A DNA stretch of 64,000 bases. It comes from Misgurnus anguillicaudatus. Taxonomy: Eukaryota > Chordata > Actinopteri > Cypriniformes > Cobitidae. The translations under genes were made by a program, and so were the position numbers. Under the pieces are notes generated by a model, which did no database searches, was not told the DNA's origin, and saw only the letters and a list, made by a program, of their open reading frames with translations. Location: NCBI RefSeq assembly GCF_027580225.2, contig NC_073360.2, positions 9,106,501 to 9,170,500 of the forward strand. Reading direction: 5' to 3'. Each line of letters opens with the position of its first letter. Positions within the stretch are counted from its first letter, which is position 1. Shown piece after piece: positions 45,171 to 57,336 of this stretch.

Positions 45171-45540
45171 TTCCTTTTTTTTGGCATTGAGCAAGTTTGT
45201 ATATTGGGATGGGAATGAGATATTGATGTGAAACGTAAGTCCAGAGAAACCTTTTGACTTTAGACACATTGGGTCTTATTCACTAATAATTGCGTACGTT
45301 TTTTTAACTTAGTGAATTATATGAGATGCAATAACTAAGACTTAATATGATTTCACAATGCACATCTGTATCAAAAATAAAACAGACAGGAGGCCTAGAT
45401 CAAGTGATTGAGGTTTGGACCTCTTATTTCATTACGTTTAAATTAGGCATTAAACAGACACTTTAATAGAGATTTTAAAGGTGCCACAGAATGTAAAACT
45501 GTTTTTATCCAGGCATAGATGAATAATACAAGCTCTGTAC

Positions 45541-46060
45541 ATGGTTGTTGGGATGAGGCAGAGGCGGGTGAGGATCCAAGTGCAGTTTAAACAATATTTA
45601 ATAAAGTAACACTGAACAGGTAAACAGGCAGGTAAACACAGGCAAAACAAACACGAGCAGACACAGAGCTAACTGGTGACATCATTGAACAACGACTAGC
45701 CACAGGTGTTACGACCTTGTGCTCCCTTTCCTTTCCTGCTGGTGGCAGAATCTCTTGGAAGCATGTGGTTGATTGCACACCCCTGTTGCCTGACTACATT
45801 AATTGATTGAACATTCCTTACCTTTTTGGATTATTATTTTGTATTGTTTAAACCCCTAGACATTACTATATTCTTTGTAATGGTTTCATTTGTACTTTAA
45901 TAAATTTGTCTTGCAAGTGAAATCATCTGTGCAAGTGTGAACCTATTTTGTGTTACGGTCGAGAACGAGCCGGCCGTGACACAGGGAAGTGAACAAACAG
46001 TGTAGATATAAAGGACAACAACCAATCATTAAGCAAAGACAATAAGTAACTATGACAACA
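45541..46060 (-). mobile_element. LTR-like element interrupted by another solo LTR
   Basis: Minus-strand text ends GCACTTGGATCCTC...CATCCCAACA, like a Gypsy LTR 3' end. After removal of 45707-45981 and one TSD copy it continues to about 46060. The 5' limit is unclear. Confidence 0.4.
45707..45981 (+). mobile_element. Solo LTR (275 bp)
   Basis: TGTTACGACC to GGCCGTGACA, with TSD CAGG at 45703-45706 and 45982-45985, and AATAAA at about 45899. It is nested in an older LTR-like sequence. Confidence 0.78.
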
Positions 46061-46141
46061 CACAAGAGGGAATGAATGAGTCTAATGAATGACCATGGCA
46101 ACAAACAAGTGGGAGGAGCAAATAATTAGCTGTTGGGGAAA

Positions 46142-46738
46142 ATGGCAGACAGAAACACAGTGCAAACACAGACAGGTTTATTACAGAGCCCCCCTCAAGA
46201 GCGGCTTCAAGACACTCCCAGGGCCACAATGAGATGGAGGAGGATGGAGCGCAGACGTAACAAGGGTGGGTCAAGTTCGTGTGGCAGAGAACAGAGTGAA
46301 GCCAGCAGAGCATTAACAAGGGCGAAGCAGGCAGAGCAGGAAGCCAGGGCAGTGCAGGCAGAGCAGGAAGCCAGGGAGATGCAGGCAGAGCAGGAAGTCA
46401 GGGCTGTGCAGGCAGAGCAGGAAGACAGGGCGGAGCCACATGCGGGACCAGAGACCAGAGTGAAGCTTTAGGCGAAACCAGAGACCAGAGTAAAGTTAGA
46501 GGCCAGGGTGGTGCTGCTGGTGGAGCCAGAGACCAGAGGAGAGTTAGAGGCCAGGGTGGTGCTGCAGGTGGAGCCAGAGACCAGAGCAGAGCTGGAAGCC
46601 AGGGTGGTGCTGCAGGTGGAGCCAGAGACCAGAACAGAGCTGGAAGCCAGGGTGGTGCCGCAGGTCAAGCCAGAGACCACAGTGGAGTTGGCGGCCAGGG
46701 TGGTGCCGCAGGGAGGGCCAAAGACCAGAGCATAGCTG
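46142..46738 (+). repeat. Coding-like Glu/Arg-rich tandem repeats
   Basis: One frame starting MADRNTVQTQTGLLQ is open to a single TAG at 46469-46471 and then continues open to 46738. It has first about four 27-bp units (QAEQEARAV) and then about five 48-bp units (VVLQVEPETRAELEAR). Unit lengths are multiples of three, so the repeat keeps frame. No known domain; it may be repeat-derived. Not called as a gene. Confidence 0.55.
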
Positions 46739-46759
46739 GAGACCAGGGTGAAGCTGCAA

Positions 46760-47204
46760 GCGTAATCAGCGAACTGGTCAGGATCGCAACACATGGTGGT
46801 GCTGAAGGTGCTCTGGACCTGTAGACAAGAGCAGGAGAGAGAGAGGCAGGCAAAGCCAGAGAAACAAAACTCAAGATAGATGGAACAGAGAGACTGGTTA
46901 ATTCAAATAGTCAATTTTGGACCAGGCAGAGAGTTCATACCCACTGCGCAAATTGATGTCGGAATGATGTCTTTTTTATGTAATTTTTGGACATCCGAAT
47001 CGGGTCCAAAAAGGGGTTGTTTTGTAACGCCAGGCGACGTCTTTTTGTCGACGTCTTCTGCATGTTTAAATGTCGACATCCGTAGGACCTCCGTGTAAGA
47101 AAAAGAGACATGAAAAAAGCAAAAAGACATGATTGTCTCCGCACTTCACCCATCCACTGCAACACCGAAAGACTTCAGTCATTTCCTGCCGGCTGTGGGA
47201 TTTG
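46760..47204. other. Spacer with short inverted motifs
   Basis: 46950-47100 contains 'gacgtctttttgtcgacgtc' and related GTCGAC/GACGTC motifs, suggesting a decayed DNA element. No gene is seen. Confidence 0.35.
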
Positions 47205-47260
47205 AACTATCGATCCCAGGGTTACAAACAAGTCTCTCTAACCACTCGTCCATATCTTTA
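47205..47260 (-). mobile_element. tRNA-like SINE head fragment
   Basis: The minus strand reads 'gacgagtggttagagagac' (A-box-like) and 'gatagttcaaatccc' (B-box-like), the Pol III promoter of a tRNA-derived SINE. Confidence 0.5.
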
Positions 47261-47564
47261 CATCGTATATAAGGCACACTTATTGTGCATTCATACCATG
47301 AACTCAACATTATGAGAATATGTGAGAATAGTTTGATGTTAAATTGATAGTATGGTCATATACTTTTTATTTAATTATTTACACATTTAATTACAAATTT
47401 TTAATTGTACATTTAGATGAATTTATATGAAATTCAAGAAGCAGAAAAAACAGTACTGTATAAATTATTTAGACTATTCGTATGTATTAATCATGTTGGT
47501 ACAATAATGCTGATATTTGTAAATAAACACATTTTTATAGGCCTAATCATGTAATATATCGAAA

Positions 47565-50500
47565 ACTTAACTTAACCTAGTAAACTAACTAAATTAACCT
47601 AGTAAACTAACCAACTTAACCTAGTAAACTAAATACTAAATTAACTAAACTTTGTAAACTAACTTAACCTAGAAAACTAACTAACTTAACCAACTTAACC
47701 TAGTAAACTAACTTAACTTAGTAAATTAACTAACTTAACTTAGTAAACGAACTAACTTAACTTAACCTAGTAAACCAACTTAACCTAGTATACTAACTAA
47801 CTAAACTTAGTAAACTAACTAGCTTAACTTAGTAAACTAACTAACTTAACTTAGTAAACTAACTAACTTAACCAACTAAACTAACTTAACCTAGTAACTT
47901 AACTTAACCTAGTAAACTAACTAACTTAACCAACTTAACCTAGTAAACTAACTAACTTATCCAACTAAACTAACTAACTTATCCTAGTAAACTAACTAAC
48001 TTATCCAACTAAACTAACTAACTTAACCTAGTAAACTAACTAGCTTAACCTGGTAAACTAACTTAACCTAGTAACTTAACCTAGTAAACTAACTAACTTA
48101 ACCTAGTAAACAAACTAACTTAACTTAACCTAGTAAACCAACTTAACCTAGTATACTAACTAACTAAACTTAGTAAACTAACTAACTTAACTTAGTAAAC
48201 TAACTAACTTAACCAACTAAACTAACTTAACCTAGTAAACTAACTAGCTTAACCTAGTAAACTAACTTAACCTAGTAACTTAACCTAGTAAACTAACTAA
48301 CTTAGCCTAGTAAACAAACTAACTTAACTTAACCTAGTAAACCAACTTAACCTAGTATACTAACTAACTAAACTTAGTAAACTAACTAACTTAACTTAGT
48401 AAACTAACTAACTTAACCAACTAAACTAACTTAACCTAGTAACTTAACTTAACCTAGTAAACTAACTAACTTAACCAACTTAACCTAGTAAACTAACTAA
48501 CTTATCCAACTAAACTAACTAACTTAACCTAGTAAACTAACTAGCTTAACCTAGTAAACTAACTTAACCTAGTATATTAACTTAACTTAGTAAACTACTA
48601 ACTTAACCTAGTAACTTAACCTAGTAAACTAACTAACTTAACCTAGTAAACTAACTAACTTAACCTAGTAAACTAACTAAATTAACCTAGTAATCTAACC
48701 AACTCAACCTAGTAAACTAAATACTAAACTAACTAACTAAACTTAGTAAACTAACTAACTTAACCTAGTAATCTAACCAACTCAACCTAGTAAACTAAAT
48801 ACTAAACTAACTAACTAAACTTAGTAAACTAACTAACTTAACCTAGTAAACCAACTAACTTAACCTAGTAAATTAACTAACTTAACCTAGTAACTTAACC
48901 TAGTAAACTATCTTAACCTAGTAAACTAATTAACTTAACATATTAAACTAACTAACTTAACCTAGTAAACTATCTTAACCTAGTAAACCAACTAACTTAA
49001 CCTAGTGAACTAAGTTAACCTAGTAAACTAACTAACTTAACCTAGTAAACCAACTTAACCTAGTAAACCAACTAACTTAACCTAGTAAACTAACTTGCTT
49101 AACCTAGTAAACTAACTAACTTAACCTAGTAAACCAACTTAACCTAGTAAACTAACTAAACTTAGTAAACTAACTAACTTAACTTAGTAAACTAACTTAA
49201 CATATTAAACTAACTTACTTAGGCGAGTAAACTAGCTTGCTTAACTTAACCTAGTAAACTAACTTACTTAACTCAACCGAGTAAATTAACTAACTAAACT
49301 TAACCTTGTAAAATAACTAACTCAACTTAACTTAGTAAACTAACTTAACCTAGTAAACTAACCAACTAAACTTAACCTAGTAAACTAACTTACTTAACCT
49401 AGTAAACTAACTTACTTAACCTAGTAAACTATCTCAACCTAGTTAACTAACTCAACGTAACCTTAGTAAACTAATTTAACCTAGTAAACTAACAAACGTA
49501 ACCTAGTAAACTAACTAATTAAACGTAGTAAACTAACTAATCTAACTTATTAAACTAACGTAACCTATTAAACTAACTAACTTAACCTAGTAAACCAACT
49601 TAACCTAGTAAACTAACTAACTAAACCTTGTTACTAACTAACTTAACAAACTAACTTAACCTATTAAACTAACTTACTTAACCTAGTAAACTAACTTGCT
49701 TAACTTAACCTAGTAAACTAACTATCTTAACCTAGTAAACCAACTAACTTAACCTAATAAATTAACTAACTTAACCTAGTAAACCAACTTAACCTAGTAA
49801 ACTAACTAAACTTAGCCTAGTAAACTAATTAACTTAACCTAGTAAACTAACTAAACTTAGCCTAGTAAACTAACTAACTTAACCTAGTAACTTAACCTAG
49901 TAAACTATTTTAACCTAGTAAACCAACTAACTTAACTTAGTAAACTAACTTAACCTAGTAAACTAACTTACTTAACTTAACCTAGTAAACTAACTAACTT
50001 AACCTAGTAAACTATCTAATTTAACTTAGTAAACTAACTTAACATATTAAACTAACTTACTTAACCTAGTAAACTATTTAATTTAACTTAGTAAACTAAC
50101 TTAACATATTAAACTAACTTACTTAACCTAGTAAACTAACTTGCTTAACTTAACCTAGTAAACTAACTTACTTAACTCAACCAAGTAAATTAACTACCTA
50201 AACGTAACCTTGTAAAATAACTAACTCAACTTAACTTAGTAAACTAACTTAACATAGTAAACTAACTAACTAAACTTAACCTTGTAAACTAACTATCTCA
50301 ACCTAGTAAACTAACTCAACGTAACCTTAGTAAACTAACTTAACCTAGTAAACTAACAAACGTAACCTAGTAAACTAACTAATTAAATTTAGTAAACTAA
50401 CTAACTTAACTTATTAAACTAACGTAACCTATTAAACTAACTAACTTAACCTAGTAAACCAACTTAACCTAGTAAACTAACTAACTAAATCTTGTTACTA

Positions 50501-51263
50501 ACTAAATTAACAAACTAACTTAACCTATTAAACTAACTTACTTAACCTAGTAAACTAACTTGCTTAACTTAACCTAGTAAACTAACTATCTTAACCTAGT
50601 AAACCAACTAACTTAACCTAATAAATTAACTAACTTAACCTAGTAAACCAACTTAACCTAGTAAACTAACTAAACTTAGCCTAGTAAACCAACTTAACCT
50701 AGTAAACTAACTAAACTTAGCCTAGTAAACTAACTTAACCTAGTAACTTAACCTAGCAAACTATATTAACCTAGTAAACGAATTAACTTAACCTAGTAAA
50801 CTAACTAAACTTAGCCTAGTAAACTAACTAACTTAACCTAGTAACTTAACCTAGTAAACTATCTTAACCTAGTAAACCAACTAACTTAACTTAGTAAACT
50901 AACTTAACCTAGTAAACTAACTTACTTAACTTAACCTAGTAAACTAACTAACTTAACCTAGTAAACTATCTAATTTAACTTAGTAAACTAACTTAACATA
51001 TTAAACTAACTTACTTAACCTAGTAAACTAACTTGCTTAACTTAACCTAGTAAACTAACTTTCTTAACTCAACCAAGTAAATTAACTACCTAAACGTAAC
51101 CTTGTAAAATAACTAACTCCACTTAACTTAGTAAACTAACTTAACCTAGTAAACTAACTAACTAAACTTTACCTTGTAAACTAACTAACTTAACCTAGTA
51201 AACTAACTTACTTAACCTAGTAAACTATCTCAACCTAGTAAACTAACTAACTCAACTTAACTT
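47565..51263. repeat. AT-rich satellite array (about 22-bp unit, 0.9-kb higher order)
   Basis: 3.7 kb of units on the theme TAACCTAGTAAACTAACTAACT with insertions or deletions of the AACT/TAAC tetramer. A rare variant 'actcaacc(g/a)agtaaatt' recurs at 49271, 50175 and 51067, giving a higher-order period near 0.9 kb. A ~200-bp repeat occurs at 48120-48420. The strand has almost no G outside CTAG, AGT and GC variants. Confidence 0.95.
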
Positions 51264-52060
51264 TACACTGTAAAAATCAAACTTTAAAATGTTCATTCAA
51301 CAAAGAACATTAAGTAACTTGAACAAAGATTTGAACAAAGGGCGTCAATTGATTATTTTGTGTTCACTGAATGAAAAGAGCATAATCATTCAGCTAACAA
51401 ATATTATTTTGTTGACTGGACTTAGATGTATACGTTTTGTCCAATTCGTTCACCCAACTTGCCAAACTGAGTAATCTGAACAAGCAATTTAAAAAAACAA
51501 TGGTCGGAATGGTTCCCAGCATGCATTGCGACATGTTCACTTCTTTGGTTTATATTCACTAAAAAAGATGACTGTTTTAATGTTTGCTGGATTTATTTAT
51601 GTTTTTATGTTGTTAATGTAAGTTATATGTTGTATTTAGAGTAATTTTTAAAGAATTATGTTTGTTCATTGTTACCATGATTGAGAAGTGTGTGTTCAGT
51701 GTAGAGGGCAGCACAGTGAGTTAGCGCCCATCATTGTTGCCTCACAGCAAAAAGGTCTCTGGTTTAAGTCAGACAAAGACTTTGTTTATGAGACCTTTCT
51801 TTGTACAGTCCAAATTATGTAGATTAGTTAAATTTGGATATACTAAATTACTCTTTACCCAACTTAGTCACTAGTTGAGTAAACATAGAAATTTGCTTAT
51901 TACCAAATCAGTTTAAGTTGGTTCAACTTTTTGGTGTAAGTTGACATTACTCAGTAAATTGAGTTAGGTGAACTACATCATCCGAGTAAACTCAAAAAAG
52001 CTGGGCAGCAAGTTGCCTTGAAAATTTAAGTTAAGTCAACTTTTTATTTTTTACAGTGTA
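51264..52060. mobile_element. MITE (CACTGTAAAAA family) inside the satellite
   Basis: Ends TACACTGTAAAAATC and ...ATTTTTTACAGTGTA are inverted repeats; the outer TA may be a mariner-type TSD. Satellite sequence resumes immediately on both sides. About 0.8 kb with no transposase. Confidence 0.85.
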
Positions 52061-52410
52061 GTAAACTAACTTAACCTAGTAAACCAACTTAACCTAGTAA
52101 ACTAACTTAACCTAGTAAACTAACTAACTTAACCTAGTAAACTAACTATCTTAACCTAGTAAACCAACTAACTTAACCTAATAAATTAACTAACTTAACC
52201 TAGTAAACCAACTTAACCTAGTAAACTAACTAACTTAACTTAGTAAACTAACTTAACCTAGTAAACTAACTAACTTAACCTAGTAAACTATCTCAACCTA
52301 GTAAACTAACTCAACTTATCCTAGTAAACTAACTAAACCTAGCAAACTAACTTAACCTATTAAACTAACTTAACCTAGTAAACTAACTTAACCTAGTAAA
52401 CTAACTAACA
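52061..52410. repeat. Satellite array, continuation
   Basis: Same units as 47565-51263, ending at the truncated LINE. Confidence 0.93.
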
Positions 52411-54434
52411 GCACATTTAAGGGGAAAATACATTTGAGTGTCGTCTGCATAGCAATGATAGCTCAAGTTATATTTTCTAAAAATAGTGCTCAGAGGAAGC
52501 ATGTATAATGAAAATAACATAGGAGCCAGTGTGGAGCCTTGAGGAATTCCACATGTTAACTTTACTGGTGTAGATTGGTAGTTACCAATGTTAACTGAAA
52601 AACTCCTGTTAGTAAGGTAAGATTGAAACCAATCTAAAGCAGGGCCTCTAATGCCCACTAAGTGTTCTAGACGAGATAGCAGCACATTGTGGTCTACCGT
52701 ATCGAATGCAGTGCTTAAATCCAGGAGTATCAAAACTACAGAGTCTCCAGAATCAGTGCCTATAAAAATGTCATTCAGCACTTTCACAAGCGCCGTTTCC
52801 GTGGAGTGAAATTTTTTAAAACCAGATTGAAATATATCTGAAATTTTATTTTCATTCAAAAAAGTTTCCAGCTGGCATAGGACTACTTTGTCTAAAAATT
52901 TTGTTAAAAATGGGAGATGTGAAATAGGTCTAAAATTTGATAGATTAGAGGAATCTAAATTTGGCTTCTTTAGTATGGGTTGTACTGACGCATGCTTTAA
53001 ACACTCAGGGACAACTCCCAACTCAAGACATTTATTTACAAAGTGTAATAATGTCGTACTCACTGCATTAAACACTTTTTTAAATAGTCGTGCTGGGATA
53101 ATGTCTAATGGTGATCCTGTAGGTTTTAGCTGCTTCAACGTATCATGTAAGAAGGTCATAGTGATTGGTATAAACTTACTTAGTCTGCCGGTGTAGTTTA
53201 ACTGACCTACAGGGTTGCCCGTGGTCAGTTGCCTGTTATTTCTAATTCCCGCTATCTTATCAACAAAAAACTTGCAGAACTGCTCACACATAGCCACTGA
53301 CTCACTCGGGTAGATGGACACAACTGAATTTATTGCAGTATTAATAATATTAAAAAGAACTCTGGGATTATTGTGGTTCTTATCTATAAGGGTAGAGAAA
53401 TAAGTTGATTTGGCCACTCTCAACTCATTTTGATAGGTAAAAAGTGAGTCTTTAAGCATCTCATAAGAGACCTGTAGTTTGTCTTTTTTCCATTTCCGTT
53501 CGGCCCTTCTACATATCTGTCTCAGGGTACGAGTAGTGTTATTGACCCAGGGCTCAGAAATGGACTTCAGGTGTTTTATTCTCAGTGGCGCTATATCATC
53601 TAAAATAGTATTGCAGGTAGACTCAAAATTATAAAGTAGTTCATCCGGGTTCAATACTGATAAAACAGATTCAGGATAATTAAACTGCTCCTCAAAAGCT
53701 TCAGCAAAGGCAGTGGAGGTAGCATCAGTGATTCTCCGTGTCTTCCTCCCCGTTTTACAGAGATTTATCGTGTTAAGTGCTAGAGGCATGTTAAATGTGA
53801 TGGGATTATGGTCAGAGAAACTATGATCACCTATCTCAATTTCACTCAGTAGTATCCCATGGGACAGAATAAGATCGAGGGTGTGCCCCTTAATATGTGT
53901 AGGTCCAGTAACCAGTTGCACTAAGTCAAAATCTTCTGTTAAATTTATAAAGTCTTTGATGAATGAATTTTGGGGGCAGCATATAGGAATATTAAAATCC
54001 CCCAGGATTAAAAATCTCTAAAAGTTTGACATAATATCTCCTAAAAAGTTACTAAAGTCACTCATGAAGTCTTTATGTGGCTTTGGGGGTCTATAGACCA
54101 CAGCAACACCAATAGGAGAATTTGAGTCCAACATGAGCAGCTGTAGTTCGAAGCTGTTGTAATCAGTTCTTTGTATAGTCCGACATTGAAAGCAGTCTTT
54201 AAAAATAGTAGCCAAGCCGCCACCCTTCTTAGCAAGGCGGGGTGAATTTCGATATTTGCATCTAGGTGGTACCAACTCCGAAAACGGAGTTAGATCTCCA
54301 TTTGAAAGCCATGTCTCAGTGATGAATAAAAAGTCTAATGATCGAGCAGTAAAGAAATCTCTGATAATAAAAGTCTTATTTACCACCGACCTCGCGTTGA
54401 TCAGGGCCATCCTTAGCTGTATCGGATCTTCCAT
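52411..54434 (-). pseudogene. CR1/L2-type LINE ORF2, 3'-truncated, one in-frame stop
   Basis: The minus-strand reading frame starts at 54434 (MEDPIQLRMALINARSVVN). It has endonuclease motifs ITETWL, ILGDFNIP and DHNPI, then RT motifs FRPISHLPFLTK, QSGFKKFHSTETAL, LLDLSTAFDTVDH, CGIPQGSTLAPMLF and YHCYADDTQMY. Both halves are in the same frame, broken only by TAG at 54018-54020, just before RFLILGDFN. The frame runs off into satellite DNA at about 52410, a few residues after YADD, so the thumb, the C-terminus and the 3' UTR are missing. It cannot move as it stands. Confidence 0.9.
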
Positions 54435-54894
54435 CTGGTGCGGTGTCTCCTCTTATGGGGGTAAAATTATGCTTATATATTAAAGCCCATGCCAACAATA
54501 CCTGTTGATGAAAGTTTGAGAGTTTAACTAGGATTTATGAAATGTCATAATTATCCCATAAATTGTATGCCTCCAATTTCTGAGAATTTTTTTAATGAGA
54601 TAATTAATCAGATGGAATGTTGATTTTTTTTGAAGTAATAATTTAGCGAGTTTATATACTAAGTATAGTTTAGGAAATTGAGATCAATAAAATTTAGACC
54701 TCTTTTACTATAAGAGTTTATCATAACCATTTTCTTTTAATATAATAGCATTTGTTTCTAACAAACAAATAAACAAAAAACTAAGTTTGTTAGAACTCCA
54801 CCAGTCAATTTGCCTATGGGCCAGTTTTTCCTTTTTTTAATGCTTTATTAAGTGACAATTCTATGGAAGCCCGTTTCCGCCATGTTGTAAAAAA
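54435..54894. other. 5' leader of the LINE and spacer
   Basis: The first ~100 bp upstream of the LINE ATG (tggtgcggtgtctcc...) is probably its 5' UTR. The rest is AT-rich with nothing recognised. Confidence 0.4.
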
Positions 54895-55840
54895 AATTTA
54901 AATAAAATTCTGACTTTATATCTCAAAATTCTGAGAAAAAAAGTCAGAATTCTGAGATGTAAAGTCAGAATTCTGAGATATAAAGTCAGAATTCTGAGAT
55001 GTAAGTCACAATTCTGAGATGTAAAGTCAGAATTCTGAGATACAAAGTCAGAATTCTGAGATACAAAGTCAGAATTCTGAGATACAAAGTCAGAATTCTG
55101 AGATACAAAGTCAGAATTCTGAGATACAAAGTCAGAATTCTGAGATACAAAGTCAGAATTCTGAGATACAAAGTCAGAATTCTTAGATGTAAGTCACAAT
55201 TCTGAGATACAAAGTCAGAATTCTGAGATATAAAGTCAGAATTCTGAGTTATAAAGTCAGAATTCTGAGATGTTAAGTCAGAATTCTGAGATGTAAAGTC
55301 AGAATACTGAGATGTAAAGTCAGAAATCTGAGTTTAAAAGTCAGAATTCTGAGTTATAAAGTCACAATTCTGAGTTATAAAGTCACAATTCTGAGTTATA
55401 AAGTCACAATTCTGAGATATAAAGTCACAATTCTGAGTTATAAAGTCAGAATTCTGAGTTATAAAGTCAGAATTCTGAGTTATAAAGTCAGAATTCTGAG
55501 TTATAAAGTCACAATTCTGAGATATAAAGTCAGAATTCTGAGTTATAAAGTCAGAATTCTGAGTTATAAAGTCAGAATTCTGAGTTATAAAGTCAGAATT
55601 CTGAGTTATAAAGTCAGAATTCTGAGTTATAAAGTCACAATTCTGAGATACAAAGTCACAATTCTGAGATACAAAGTCACAATTCTGAGATACAAAGTCA
55701 CAATTCTGAGTTATAAAGTCACAATTCTGAGTTATAAAGTCACAATTCTGAGTTATAAAGTCACAATTCTGAGATATAAAGTCACAATTCTGAGATATAA
55801 AGTCGCAATTCTGACTTTATATCATAGAATTCTGACTTTT
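54895..55840. repeat. 21-bp tandem array with inverted ends
   Basis: About 40 units of AAAGTCAGAATTCTGAGATAT with sub-variants (cacaattctgag, gttataaag, gatacaaag) in blocks. The first unit (aaattctgactttatatctc) and the last (aattctgactttatatc, then gaattctgactttttt) run in the opposite direction, making palindromic ends. Confidence 0.95.
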
Positions 55841-55843
55841 TTG

Positions 55844-55857
55844 CCACTAGATGGCAG
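55844..55857 (+). promoter_or_regulatory. CTCF-like binding site
   Basis: TGCCACTAGATGGCAGCAC (55842-55860) matches the CTCF core CCASYAGRKGGCRS at every position. It lies directly after the 21-bp array and before a possible first exon. Confidence 0.6.
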
Positions 55858-55860
55858 CAC

Positions 55861-55959
55861 CTGACCGCAGAACCTGAACCACGCAACGTGATGAATCTGT
55901 TACCGCGCTCTTTCAGCACACTTTCACCATCAACAGACCTGTGAACATCTCACGTCAAG
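55861..55959 (+). promoter_or_regulatory. Candidate 5' UTR exon of the SAM-HECT gene
   Basis: A relatively GC-rich stretch ends in CACGTCAAG|GTATGG, a good splice donor (55960). It could splice to the acceptor at 58145-58146. It includes one short uORF (ATG AAT CTG ... TGA). Evidence is positional only. Confidence 0.35.
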
Positions 55960-56413
55960 GTATGGCAGTAGGCTACTGTACAATATTTAGCATTTTAAAT
56001 TGAAATGTGACTACATACACGTAACGAGAGCACGTTACCAGCATGATATACAGCTAATATAGGCCAACATTTTCGTGTGGAAAAACACGTGCTCACATGT
56101 GGTTTTGGAACATTTTGTGTGAATTCATGCTAATTAACTCTTAAGTGCATAGCTGTTTTACCAATTATTATTACATATTCGAGAATTTAGGGGTCTGGAA
56201 CATTTATCTAACACAGTTGGATTTTAAACTGCCCCAATAGTATAAAACTCAATCAACAATTTTAAAAATCATAAAAATAAAGCATGTTTTGTTATACTTT
56301 GACGTTTGAACGTCATGTAAGATGTATCATGTAATAATTCAGGCATAAGTGAGAGCACTGCGACATTTTTATCAAAATATTTCAAGCTATCAATTCATCA
56401 TCCATCCATTTTT
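55960..56413. other. Spacer, nothing recognised
   Basis: AT-rich sequence without coding signal or clear repeat. Confidence 0.35.
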
Positions 56414-57060
56414 TAGGGCTGGGCGGTATATTGGGTTTGGGGTTATATCGATATGGTTACCCTGACGACGACTCCCCGAATTAGACAATATCTGTTCATA
56501 TCGATATGGTTTGATGCGGCGCGAATACGCGCTCTGCGCGGACTAGACCCCGCCCGCTACAGTAGAAATTAGTACGCACATAGAGAAACACGCAGAAACT
56601 GATTGTGACGCTGGAATGCGCCTCATGAATGTAGACACAAACTGCTCCTGCACTAGTAGGATGTAATAACTGAGTTCAAGACTATAATAAAATGTCTCCT
56701 CTCCTCAATCTGCTTTTACAGAGAGATCATTGGAGTTATAACCGCTGCATCTGTGTTCTTCCGTCCCAACAATATGTGTGACGCTCCATAACACCTTATC
56801 TAATTGCGGTTATTCCTCATCACTATTATAGCAATATCAAGAGTAATTTTGTGTTTATACATCAGTTCGACGGGACAAGTGCGCAGATGAAACAAAAACT
56901 CCGAAGGAGATTCTTTAAATTCTTTTAGGGAACTTTCTCCTCAGATTGGTCATAACAGTCACAAACAAGTCTCGAATTTTAAAACGTAAATTTAGAATTA
57001 GTAATGAATGACTTCTGCTTCAGTGAAGTTATTAGTGTGAATCAATGAGATTAGTGAGAA
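56414..57060. mobile_element. hAT-like element, 5' end only
   Basis: It begins TAGGGCTGGGCGGTATA, a terminus seen on many vertebrate hAT elements, followed by 'atatcgatatggt' repeats. The other terminus was not found, so the right limit is arbitrary. Confidence 0.4.
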
Positions 57061-57075
57061 GAGGGGATGTGTGTG

Positions 57076-57129
57076 CCCTTACAAAATTAGCCGTGGTTAT
57101 ATTGTGGTAAAAGTGTAGTAACCATTTTT

Positions 57130-57176
<47 letters not shown>

Positions 57177-57336
57177 TGATTACCATTGGCAAAACCATGG
57201 TTGTACTGCAGTAACCATGGTTTAACTATGAAACCATGATGAAACCGGTTATTTTGTGTTAACCATGGTTTTACTACACTAACCATTGTTTTTTTGGTTT
57301 TAACTGTAGTAAAACCATGGTTAATTTTCGTAAGGG
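57076..57336. mobile_element. MITE with CCCTTACAAAATTA termini
   Basis: The left end cccttacaaaattagccgtgg and right end ccatggttaattttcgtaaggg are inverted repeats. Several internal 'aaccatggtt' palindromes and a (GT)n tract (57135-57174) lie inside. Confidence 0.8.

Noticed and set aside
47565..51263. Telomere-like repeat
   Set aside because: The unit CTAGTAAACTAACTTAAC is unlike TTAGGG and lies internally.
54986..55171. 61-aa YLRILTL repeat protein
   Set aside because: A direct read of the 21-bp tandem array (unit divisible by three), with no start context or flanking coding sequence.
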